Shown here: positions 12,002 to 21,911 of the stretch, piece after piece
Layout: every line of letters begins with the position of its first letter
Position numbering within the stretch: the first letter of the stretch is position 1
Source of the DNA: Annulohypoxylon bovei var. microspora
Lineage: Eukaryota > Ascomycota > Sordariomycetes > Xylariales > Hypoxylaceae
NCBI GenBank assembly: GCA_022836615.1
Contig: MU405318.1
Coordinates: 62,001 to 126,000 of the forward strand
Direction of reading: 5' to 3'
DNA length: 64,000 nt
Notes under the pieces: model-generated
What the model was told of the DNA's origin: nothing
Database searches by the model: none
What the model saw: the letters and a program-made list of their open reading frames with translations, nothing else
Program-made: the position numbers and the translations under genes

Positions 12002-12632
12002 GGTGGTTAATCCATTACATAGGTTGATACATTTTGCCATGTATCAATCTTGGATTTCATAGTGGCTGGTCGTTTTGTGCGTGTACTCAATGAAAAAGTA
12101 AAAGTAAAAGCCAAATGAAGAATCCTGCATATTAGTGACGAATCTGTGGCGTTGCTTAATCTGATATGGATGTCATCTTCCCAGATTTGTCTCCTCCCCT
12201 CCGTGAGACCGGCACATTTCTTACTACGTTGTAAGGATATAAACTGTCACTAGGTAGACACCTTATTACGACATGATCTAGAAGGTAGAAAATGTGTAGG
12301 ATCTACTTGGTAAGAAAGAAGGAAGAAGGAAGAAGGATATGACTTGGAGTACCTAGAAGACTCAGCCAATCAGTAGTGAGAATTGGTTTCGGTTAAGCTT
12401 ATCCTTTGTATCGGGTAGATGAAATATGCCACTATAGATAAATATATACCTTTAATTGCATTAAGGGTATACCTTGAAGCAGGGATCTCCTTGAAGTGCC
12501 CACTAGCGTAGAATAATGGAAGCTGCAATCTGCAACCTGCAAGGCTGAAATTTCCCAGGTTCAAAGCTTCAAGGCTGGCATCTTCTTAGGTCTTCGTCAA
12601 TTATCACCATACCTACTTAATACATCTACGCA
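12002..12632. other. Intergenic region upstream of NUP42
   Basis: 630 bases between two plus-strand genes, holding the GH5 3' end and the Nup42 promoter. GAAGGAAGAAGGA-type purine runs occur near 12315. No gene is seen. Confidence 0.4.
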
Positions 12633-14381
12633 ATGCCGCCCCTCTGCAAATTCTGGCAACAAGGCTATTGTCGGAGCGGAGGTAAGGAAATACTCAATTA
12701 ATACCTACCTACCTATTGTTTACTGACATCTATCAATGCAGCCTCTTGCCGTTTCGATCACCCAGGCGAAAACACAACGTCGTCGAATCCATTCGGAGCT
12801 CCAAATTCGAACACCAACCGATTTAGTGCCTTAAATCCTGGAGGAAACAAGCCACTAGAAAACCCGTACAAAATCACACCAGACATCATTAGGGCCGACC
12901 TATTGATAGAGCGGCCACCATGGCTTCTGTCATGCTACGGCCCTGGGAGGGATGCACCGGAGCAATTGTTTGGCGGTCACCCGCGAGAGCAAAGTCTCGA
13001 AGAGATCATGGTTTACGTTAAAAGCGCGAGCAATCAGCAACAAGCAGTATGACACACTAGGAATTCGCCGTATATTTCATTTTATTAACTGCTAGGAAAG
13101 GAATCAGAGGTCAGCGCTCTCTTCCAACAGGCCGAACAACAAAATCAAACGGCCCTAGGCAATCTTGACGGCGCCATCCAGTTTGTGCTTGCGTCAGAAA
13201 GCAAGCATCCCAACCGTATAGATATCTGCAACCAGAATAACAACGCGACCGGCATGTTCGCAAGAGAGGCTGCTGGTCCTCAGTCAGGCTTCTCAAATCC
13301 ACTTGCCTCAAACCCCTTTTCAGCAGCTCCCAGCCAAAGTTCATTCGGTGGTAGCGCGCCTTCGTTCGGTCAACCGTCAACGATGGGACAGAAACCTAAC
13401 CCTTTTGGTGCCGCACCGGCTGCTTCAACCTTTGGCCAGCCATCCGCCATGGGAGCGTCCAAACCTGCGTTCGGGCAGTCTTCACAAATGGGCGGAGCTG
13501 CTCCCGCGTTCGGACAGCCGTCCGCTCTAGGCCAGAAACCTAACCCCTTCGCTAGCACCCCCTCGGGACCAAGCGGCTTCGGTCAGGCTCCTCAGGCTAC
13601 TCAAAGTGCATTCGGGCAACCGTCGTCTTTGGGACAGAAGCCGAACCCCTTTCTCGCGGCGGCATCGTCGACCGCTCCCAACCCTTTCTCACAGCCAGCG
13701 ACAACTTCGGCGGTTAGTCCGTTTAGTCAGCCGGCAGCTGCCAACCCCTTCGCTCAAGTAACGAGCCCGCCGCCTAATGATCAGTCTATGGATACTTCGG
13801 CCCCTCTCCCAGCTGCTAGTAATCCCTTTGCAAAGCCGTCTGCCCCTTCTTTCGGTGTCCCCGCCAACAACCCATTCGCCGCGCAAAAGCCAACCGGGTT
13901 TGGAGCCGCGGCAAGCAATCCTTTCGCGCAAGCCCAGGCGCAATCGCAAGGACAAACACAACCACAGATACAACCCCAATCTGCTCCTGTCGGCGGGGCC
14001 AACCCCTATGGTCCGAACAGCACCAAGCAGCATCCGGCCCCGGAGAGTTACATCTCTAAGGGCATGAACGGGCGACTCATGACATTCAATGGCCAGCAAG
14101 TGGTCTACAAGTGGAAGGTAGACGACAAATACGAAGACGCGATGCCCCGGGATACGCCCGCGGAACCGCCAGTGCCCGGGGTGCGAAATTCGGACGGCTC
14201 CTGGCGTAAGATCTTCTTCCCCCAAGGCCCACCCGCCTATAACCAAGACACAGAACCAGATCCGTCGTCGTATAATGCTACAATCAAGGCTACATATGAA
14301 AATACAAAGGCTACAGGCAGATTCGATGGAGATATGCCTGAAGTACCACCGATGAGAGAGGATTGCGTCTGGACATTTTGA
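12633..14381 (+). CDS. NUP42: Nup42/Amo1-type nucleoporin with CCCH zinc finger and FG repeats
   Basis: Three exons (12633-12681, 12742-13046, 13101-14381) give 544 residues. The first exon and start of the second encode a CCCH finger with Cys5, Cys13, Cys19 and His23, split by the first intron. About residues 125-160 are a conserved helical stretch (QTALGNLDGAIQFVLASE). Residues ~175-420 hold FG/NPF repeats: FGQPS, MGQKPNPFG and SNPFA recur. The conserved C-terminus (YISKGMNGRLMTFNGQQVVY, ending EDCVWTF) corresponds to the Gle1-binding region of Nup42. The protein sits on the cytoplasmic face of the nuclear pore and helps mRNA export with Gle1/Dbp5. The second intron's obvious TAG acceptor (13095) breaks the frame. 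The in-frame choice is the AAAG acceptor ending at 13100, so that junction is less certain. This ATG begins the zinc finger directly. Confidence 0.88.
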
Positions 14382-14750
14382 AGGGGATGATAGGGCTTTG
14401 AAATGATCGTCAAAAACTAATAAATAAGCATGCATTTGTCAAGGGGATTGGAGGGAATGGCGTTTAACGAATGAATTGGTATGACCGGAATTGACAGGAA
14501 CCACGATTTGTACATGACAGTTAGATACCCCGAAATCGCACTGAATCACGCAATCACGGTAGAAGAAATTGATGAGAAGGTTAAAGTTGTCTTGTAAATC
14601 AGCTTGGGTCTATATTCATCTCTGCTGTGCTCCTGAACCTATCTGGTTGCAGGCCACCTCTGGGGTATGGACTAGAATGACTTGGGTATCTATAAACCTG
14701 TATGATCCATCCAATACCTCCGTATTCTCGCCGTTTTGACATATCCCAGT
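14382..14750. other. Short intergenic region between convergent genes
   Basis: 369 bases with the 3' untranslated regions of the Nup42 and uS10 genes. Nothing else is recognised. Confidence 0.5.
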
Positions 14751-15227
14751 TTAGGCAGCGATGGTGACTTCGACCTCGACACCGGCCTCGATGTTGACGA
14801 TGATCTGCTTGACGGTCTCTGTAGGAGCGTTCAGACTATAAAGGACATTAGTATTTTGTTGGGTTGTCGCATTGTCACAGTATCGCAATATCGTTGCGGA
14901 AAGAGAGGAGAGGGAAGAGCGAGAAGGGACGAGCAAGAAGGGAAGAAAGACGACATACTCAATCAGGCGCTTGTGGATGCGCAGCTCGTAGCAGTCCCAG
15001 GTCTTGGAACCCTCACCACAGGGGGTCTTTCGGGTGGTGACCTTGAGGGTCTTGGTGGGTAGGCGGACGGGGCCCTTGACGCGGAGGTCCTTGCTCTTGG
15101 CACGCTCGATGAGCTCGGTACAGACCTTCTCGAGGGAGGCGACCTTGCGCGAGGTGAGGGTGATGCGGATCTTGTGCGTCTTGGCCTGCTCGCCGCCGTA
15201 GTCCTTCTCGGCCTTGTTGTACGACAT
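14751..15227 (-). CDS. RPS20: Ribosomal protein uS10 (eukaryotic S20)
   Basis: Two exons, 15227-14959 and 14835-14751, give 117 residues, the normal length for fungal uS10. The intron (14958-14836) has a GTATGT donor and TATAG acceptor and interrupts the codon in HKRLI-D. The joined sequence reads IHKRLIDLNAPTETVKQ and ends EVEVTIAA, as in the family. HKIRITLTSRKVASLEKVC and GPVRLPTKTLKVTTRK are the conserved core, and CGEGSKTWD is also typical. uS10 is part of the small-subunit head. Upstream, a GTAACT donor at 15297 and an ACTAG acceptor at 15233 could define a 65-base intron in the 5' untranslated region, a common arrangement for ribosomal-protein genes; this part is inference. It shares a divergent promoter with the Cue3-like gene. 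Confidence 0.96.
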   Translation of the reverse strand: MSYNKAEKDYGGEQAKTHKIRITLTSRKVASLEKVCTELIERAKSKDLRVKGPVRLPTKTLKVTTRKTPCGEGSKTWDCYELRIHKRLIEYVVFLPFLLVPSRSSLSSLSATILRYCDNATTQQNTNVLYSLNAPTETVKQIIVNIEAGVEVEVTIAA

Positions 15228-15849
15228 CTCGGCTAGTTTTGCGTGTCTGGTCGGGACCGGTAGATGATTAAGAGGATCTTAGGTGTTGAGAAGTTACCTT
15301 CACGACTCGAACGTTTACGTTGCGGCAAAGTGATGAAGGCGACGTAGGTTGTTGGTTTTGGGGATTGTGGGAGGGGAAATAAAAAAGTTCGAGATATTTG
15401 AGATTCGCGAGAAAAGTTAATAGGTCCTAGGTTGAATTTCGAATGTGGGCTCGGATAAGGGCTAAAGCGGGGCTATCTTATATGTACTTAGGTACCTAGC
15501 CTTATGAAATGTACTCGGTAGGTACCTTATTACGTGGACCTACATGTGGATTACATAAGTGCCTAGGTACATATTTAATTAACACGATAATTCATGTCAT
15601 CAAGACAGCGAACTTTGGAAAGAGTCATCCGGCCAAGATCCGTGATGTGGATCTAATAAGTGGTCACTTCAACTCTATTATTTATTGACGGGCAGGTAAA
15701 GAGTGTAAAAAACCTAAGAAGTACATACACATGCATGCCTACCTATACTTACATGTATGCGTATTGCCGATACCATATTTCAACTTTCAAGACGCTTTTA
15801 GTTCACTTCATCTTTTCCTATCTGACTACTCTAAACTGGACTAAATATC
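15228..15849. promoter_or_regulatory. Divergent promoter region, uS10 / Cue3-like
   Basis: 622 bases between the start codons of two divergent genes, so both promoters must lie here. A possible leader intron of the uS10 gene (15233-15297) lies at one end. TTAGGTACCTAG-type palindromic motifs occur near 15487 and 15561. No TATA position is assigned. Confidence 0.5.
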
Positions 15850-17917
15850 ATGGCAACCTTACCTCCTTTTGCGCCCTTTCCCGAACCGCCATGGAGTGGT
15901 CATATCGTCCCAGACGAATGGGAGGCCTGTCTATCTAACTGGGTTGCCTTAGCAGAGGCTCATCTGTCTTTGTCTGTAGACCAATTTAGCCTCGTGTCCT
16001 CCAAGGATGAATCGCTCTTATCTTTCCTCGTCTCTTTTATGAGAGAGGCTACCCCAAACAGTACTGCTGTGCTTGGCACTTCACAGTCAGCAAAGCTTTT
16101 GATTCGACAATCCTTCCTCCTCGTGGCTAGATTTCTACGGGCAACTTCTCCGCCTCCTCCTATACTTCAGTGGGAGTTCCTATCAGATTTCTGTCATCTG
16201 TATTCGAAAAGGAGAGCATCTAGCCTGATCAGCCAGGTTTCTCAAAATTTACAAGTGACCACCTCCCTAAACGCTCTGAAGAAGTCTCTGATTCTCTCTC
16301 TCGATGCTGGTCTCAAGGGCGATCTAAAAACCCTAGAGTCTCGCTTGAAGAGACTTAACCATCTCATACATGCATCTCCCGACATAGCTGCCTTCTTCCT
16401 GGCTGGGAGCGATTTTCTGGACGGACTCATCAACTGTTTCAAGATCATGAACCCCCCTTTGAGAAAGGCCATTGTGACAACAGCTTATTTATGTCTCGTT
16501 GGACTAACTGAAGGGGATACCCCTAAATTTTCTATGCTAACCGACCAACTTTACTCTTTGAAAGCCGCAGCCGATAGTCACAAAGCCGGACCTTTAAATG
16601 TAAACGATTCTATGGTGGCCGAATTGGTGACTGTTACTCCCATTCTCAAGCAGGTACAACGCCGCTTGGAGGACTCTGGCTCAAATACGACACGAGGAAA
16701 ATCAGTCATTACCGCGTTGGAAGGCTTCCGAAAACCCGGTGGCAATGTCAAACCCAAGAGGCTGGTAAAGCGAAAGATTGACAAAGGAAAGGGAATCATG
16801 ACGGAGGACGACGATGTACCGGGAGAAATGAGGATGCATCGCATGAGCCAGATTTCCCAGATACAAGATTTGTTTCCCGACCTGGGATCTGGTTTTATCT
16901 CTAAGCTTTTGGACGAGTTCGGAGACGATACCGAACAAGTTGTTGCCCACTTGCTCGAGGATTCTCTGCCGCCTCACCTGGCTACCGAGGATCGCACTAA
17001 GGAGCTGTTCGTTCTCATAATTATAGTCTCTCTAGTATATTTACTAATTCATTTACAGGTCTCCAGAGAGAACCAGGCGGAAAAGTCGTGATATCGCTCC
17101 ACGGCCAACACCACCCCAGGCTCCTGTACGCCATAACATATTTGATGATGACGAATTCGACAATTTGGAAGTAGATCTATCTAATATCCACTTCGGAAAA
17201 CGCAACCCGGACAAATCAGCAGATGATATCCTAAATGATCGATCCTCCGCCCCAAACAAGGCCGCCATCCTCTCCGCACTTTCCGCATTCGATGCCGATG
17301 ATGATGAGAGGGACGACACCTACGACGTCGAGGATGCCGGGTTGGTAGTAGACGATGGAAATCCAGGAGACCCGGATGACCAGAAAAAGAAGGATGCAAG
17401 TGAAGAGGCTCTTTTCAAGGCATACAAGTCGGATCCCAAAGCTTTCGATAGGGATGCGACTACGAGACGAAGCCAAGGCAGAACAAAGCTGAAGCAGCAG
17501 ACAGGAATGACGGACGAAGCTATCGAGGGCTGGGCCTTGATGTTGACTAGAGCCCCGCACCAGATGAGACAGTTGGAGCTGAAGTATAGCGCGTTCGGCG
17601 GCGACCAGCCTGCCTTAGCCTCGACTACTTGGCGTGCTAGCCCGGCAGAATCGGCGGCAGAAGACTCCGAAGCTGACGGTAGAAATAGTAATATCCGAGG
17701 TGGACCTCGCGGCGGCGGTGGTGGCCGAGGTGGACGTGGACGAGGTAGAGGCGGCGGCGGTGGTCGCGGAGGAGGAGGAAATGTCGCCGGCGCATCGGGA
17801 GAAAAAGAGACCGAAAATGCTAGAAGACGCAAGGAAGCAAATAAGGGGTCTAGGGCAAACCACAACCGCCGAGACCAACGCGCAAGAAAGATGGCACGTG
17901 GTGGATTTCCAGGATGA
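15850..17917 (+). CDS. CUE3: CUE-domain protein, Cue3/ASCC2-like (ribosome quality control)
   Basis: Exons 15850-17006 and 17059-17917 give 671 residues. The 52-base intron has a weak GTTCGT donor and a good CTAAT branch and TTTACAG acceptor; it alone restores the frame (KEL-SPERTRRKSRD). An all-helical N-terminal region (about 1-270) matches the ASCC2/Cue3 scaffold. A CUE domain lies at about 333-378 (QISQIQDLFPDLGSGFISKLL, DDTEQVVAHLLED), a ubiquitin-binding fold. The C-terminal half has acidic stretches, the conserved DDEFDNLEVDLSNIHFGK, and an RGG box near 620 (RGGRGRGRGGGGGRGG) that could bind RNA. In yeast, Cue3 belongs to the RQT complex with Slh1 and Rqt4, which splits collided ribosomes carrying ubiquitinated uS10. 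Its head-to-head placement with the uS10 gene is therefore notable, though possibly chance. Confidence 0.85.
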
Positions 17918-18016
17918 TCAGATATCGCGATCTAGATCTAGAGGTTCATCCTCAAAGAGGGAGAGAGGGAGAAAGGGAGAAGGGGGATATCAGTATCCAT
18001 GGCGTCTAATGTGCTG

Positions 18017-20850
18017 CTACATCACCCTTCGCCTCTTGGCTTGCTGTTGGCTCCCGCTTCGTGCCATTGGTGTAGGTAAGATTGGACGTTTACCTAATGC
18101 AACCTCGTTCGTGCTCGGGCACTTTTCGTAGAGATCCTCGTCATTTAGAAAAGGCGCATAAGGGCTTCGCAACTCCGAACCCCCGGGGGATGGGGCATAT
18201 GTGATAGCATGAAAAGAGTGAACTGGTGCTGGAGATACAACTCCACCGAATGACGACGAACTCGCCTCGTCAAGTCCTGCATGACGGTATAAGTGGGATT
18301 GGTCTTTGGGTGTTGCTAACTCCGACACAGATGTAAGATCATTATCCATGTCGCCAGCTCTTCCATCGTGCATACCGATCATCGACATCAACGATTCGCG
18401 TGAGCTGCGCCGGCTTTCGAGGTATTCGCGAAGATCGAAGCACTGCCTGCAGACAGGGTAAACGGACCACATATCTTCTTCATTCCGGTGTCGTGGCAAC
18501 TGAGGCCTACGCTCCTGACCACACTTCTCCTGGATATCGTCGAAGATGTCAAAGATGGGAGTGAAGAATGTGTATCTCGGGCCGGGACCGTAGTAATTAT
18601 TCCTCCCCCAAAGCTGGCCGACGATGGAGTTAGTCTCACAATCGATGATAGCAGCGCCGCTGTCGCCCTCGACCCCTATACCGCCGGAGATCCAGCTGTT
18701 GTCGTTGTCGTAGGGATACGGCTCTTCTATGTACCATTCTCGAGATGCCTTCCCAGTGCCATTCTCGGAACCATCAAGATACGCAGGTATCTCGCAGACC
18801 TGACCTTTTTGGAAGCCCGAGGTACGCCCCGTCGAGCACACGGTTGCGCCGGGCACAACTGTGCTCATTGACGTTACCGGAGTTTCTCGTCTCTGAGAGG
18901 CAGTGGGAAACTTCCTTAACATGTTAGCTTGCCTACTTCTCGCAGAGACTAATGCCCAATCCGTGACGACCAGTGGAGGCTCCTTATCGCACTCCTCCCA
19001 ATATGGATCATGAGATATTCGAGTCGTCTGTAAGTCAAAGCCTGAGGTTGCCGTCAAATTTCCGACGCGGAAGTCGAGGTCGCCGCTGCTCAGCATATCG
19101 TGTCCCTCGTCTACGCATCTTGCACGGTCCGCCGGAGACGGTTGCTCTACATATACTAGGCGCGTTCCTCTATTCGCTTCAACAAACGGGTGGAAATTAA
19201 CCAACCAAAAATTATCGCCGTTGAGCGTGAGGCAAGGCCCTAGTGTTGCTGTGATTTCATCGCCATCTTCAGACGTAGCTCCAATACTGTCTCCCATACA
19301 CGGACTTATATAGCAAAATGGGTTGCGCGGAAGACAGACCTCGTCGGGCATCTCCTTGCTAAGACCCCGCGACCACACGAGCCGGTCTACCTTTCCGGCA
19401 GCGAATACGAAGGTGACCAAGCTGCGCTGGCTTTCCGGGAGCAGGTCCTGCACATGCCATGCGACGACGAGCTTGCGAGCTCTCGAGACGGTTTGTTTCG
19501 TCATGATACAGACCCGTCGCGAATTGGGCTTTCTGCCACGCATCACGCTGATCACATGGCCGGGTCCGCACCATCTTGGGATGAGCTCGGCCAGGAACGG
19601 AAGGATACTGTGCTCCCAAATAATCGGAAAACTTGCCGACTCCAATAATTTGGACGCACGGTTTGCGACAGCCCCGGGGCTTTCACCAGCTCTTGGCGTG
19701 CCGCCTTGATCTGCGATTAGTCGCCGCTATAACGGATTCATGTCACATACGACATACCGCTGATCCTCTTTATCCTCTTTTCGAGCACTGCTTTGAGCTG
19801 TTCTCGACAGCGTTTCTTCGAGGTGCCAATAGACAACTCCATCTTGAGTGCCTTATCCTCAATCGACTTGGGCGTTGTGGCAAAGGGTTGCATCTGACTG
19901 TTCGCTAGGGGTACCTCCGATGAGTCTGTCGCGACCCCGAGAAGAAGAGTTGGCTGAATAGCGGTATTCTCATTAGTTGTCCCACTGCTGTGGGCAAATT
20001 TTAGGTGGCAATCAAGAACGTCCTTGCTTGAAAAAGTGCCTTCGGTACAACCAGGAACCGGACACAGCAGCAAGTGTTCACGCTTTACGTGCCAGTTGAG
20101 CTCCTCTCTCGTTGCGAATCCCGTGCTGTCACACGGCCCATTGTTGCCCCAGAGACATATGTGCGAATGCCCGACTTGGAAATGGAGGTCGAGATCTTCC
20201 TTACTAGAGAATTTCGACTCGCAGTTATTCTTCGGGCATTTGTACTTCGCATCCACGTCACCAGATATACTGGCCATGTTTCGTAAAGGGCTCGGGATGC
20301 GTGACCTGGGAATTCCTGCGATGGCGATATCTGTCGCGAAATCTGTTTGGGTGGGAGACCAAACCGAGCCCTGATATGACGAGGGAGGAGAACATGTCAG
20401 TGAATTGGCATTGTCGCGACCGATTGGGGCCATTGGGCCATGCAATAAGTTGACGATTTCGATCTCTGGAAACTTGTCACCCGCACCATATAAGCCTCCT
20501 ACCCCCAGAGGCGAGGTTTCGTTGCTACCGTCTATCCATGATGAATTTCGTCGTGTGAGAGGATAGATCAAGGGCGGATCCTCAAAGTTAAAGCTACCGT
20601 TAAAGCTACCGACTATGTCCGGATATATACCGTCATATTGGAAAGCTCCGCTGGCATGAGTGACATCTTGCCGAGCGTGGGCGGAAGACGTCGCGGGTTC
20701 GGAAGTGAAAGTAGGAGTTGGGTTAAAGCTGGATGTCGATTCCCGATCAGCAGCCATTCTAGGCAACGGTTCAGAATTCCACTGTAACATGGACTGAAGA
20801 ATAAGAAGAAGAAAAGGAAAACCACGATTAAAATGATGTCGGTTGCTCAA
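18017..20850 (-). CDS. C2H2 zinc-finger protein fused to a trypsin-like serine protease domain
   Basis: Two exons, 20850-19758 and 19710-18017, give 928 residues. The intron is 47 bases (GTATGT ... TCGCAG) and joins KRIS to DQGGTPRAGE in frame. Three C2H2-type fingers lie at about residues 205-287 (Cys205/Cys210/His223/His228; Cys232/Cys240/His254/His259; Cys263/Cys268/His282/His287). A short basic helical stretch follows (SKKRCREQLKAVLEKRIKR). The second exon encodes a chymotrypsin-fold domain: His538 in WLVNFHPF, Asp615 in VTDWALV and Ser715 in EGDSGAAI fit a catalytic triad. The C-terminus ends in a basic AKRRRV motif that could be a nuclear signal. It could be a DNA-binding regulator with proteolytic control or a pseudo-enzyme. 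The likelier start may be Met32 (20757, MAADRESTSS), because the first 31 residues look unnatural. Function unknown. It converges on the Cue3-like gene only 99 bases away. Confidence 0.8.
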
Positions 20851-21911
20851 ACTGCAGGAAGTAATGACTAGCTTAGAACAAGGCGTGGTTAATCTTCTAA
20901 TAGCACGGCATTTCTCGCCGCATCCTAGTCGAATGGACCAGATTGAATGCGAGTCACCATTGTATTTCCGAATCTTGGGTCGGGGAGATGTGACAATAGG
21001 CCTCCCGCGTCAAGGCAGCAGAGTGTTAGTGAGGCGCAGCTGCATGTAGTTCGCCTACCGTTCCCATTACCTATCTATACCTATTTAGGGCGGTTCGGTT
21101 GCCTTATGCTGTATTTATAGTAGGTACTTACTTAAGCCAGGCAGTGTATATTCATTCTACACACTGGTACACGAATAGGAAACCAAAGCATAGGAGTAGT
21201 GCCCTGGATTATATCGATACTTTCTTAAAAGACGAATATAACGTCGAATACATATAAAAGAAAGAAACCTTATTAGGCACCGTTAGTAAACTTGATTCGA
21301 TTCCTAGATCTTTTATGCTATCAAGCAAGTCAAGATAGACAGGGCTTCGTCTAATTAACACCACATACGCATGTACCTACCTACATAACCTACCTACCCA
21401 GATAGGTGGTACCTATTTAGTTTCTCCTGTTGTGTTCTTATTAGGTGGTTGTCAACGGCATCAGACTTTGCCAGGCTTAATTAGCAATGCAATCAATGTC
21501 ACCTAGCACATCGCAGGGAAGAAAAACCACGATAATATGAGTTGGCAGTCGATGTAGACTTGTAATATTTCACTGATCATCTCTAGGCCGCCTTGATAAA
21601 AATAACGGCTACACACTTTGACTAGTCCTTCCATTCACGTCGGGTCCTAAGGGGAAGATGCTTCGTAAAACTACCTGAAAAAACGCCACGAATGCGTGTT
21701 CCCGCTAAACACATTCCATAGGAACGCCAAGCGCCCAAGTGCCAATATCACTACAACGTACGAAATATTCGTATGGAACGCCCCAATGTCCTTCGAAGTC
21801 CGTCAATCTTCCATGTCATCTGTACGATGCCTCTCTTCGGGCAATGCGAGGTATCGTCCATAATAATTTGAACCTGGTGTCGAGGGAGTTTAATCGCTGG
21901 TAAACGAGTCA
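20851..21911. other. Intergenic region between tandem minus-strand genes
   Basis: 1.06 kb holding the promoter of the zinc-finger/protease gene and the 3' end of the Mto1/ApsB gene. ACCTACCTACATAACCTACCT-like runs lie near 21375-21410. No gene is seen. Confidence 0.45.
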
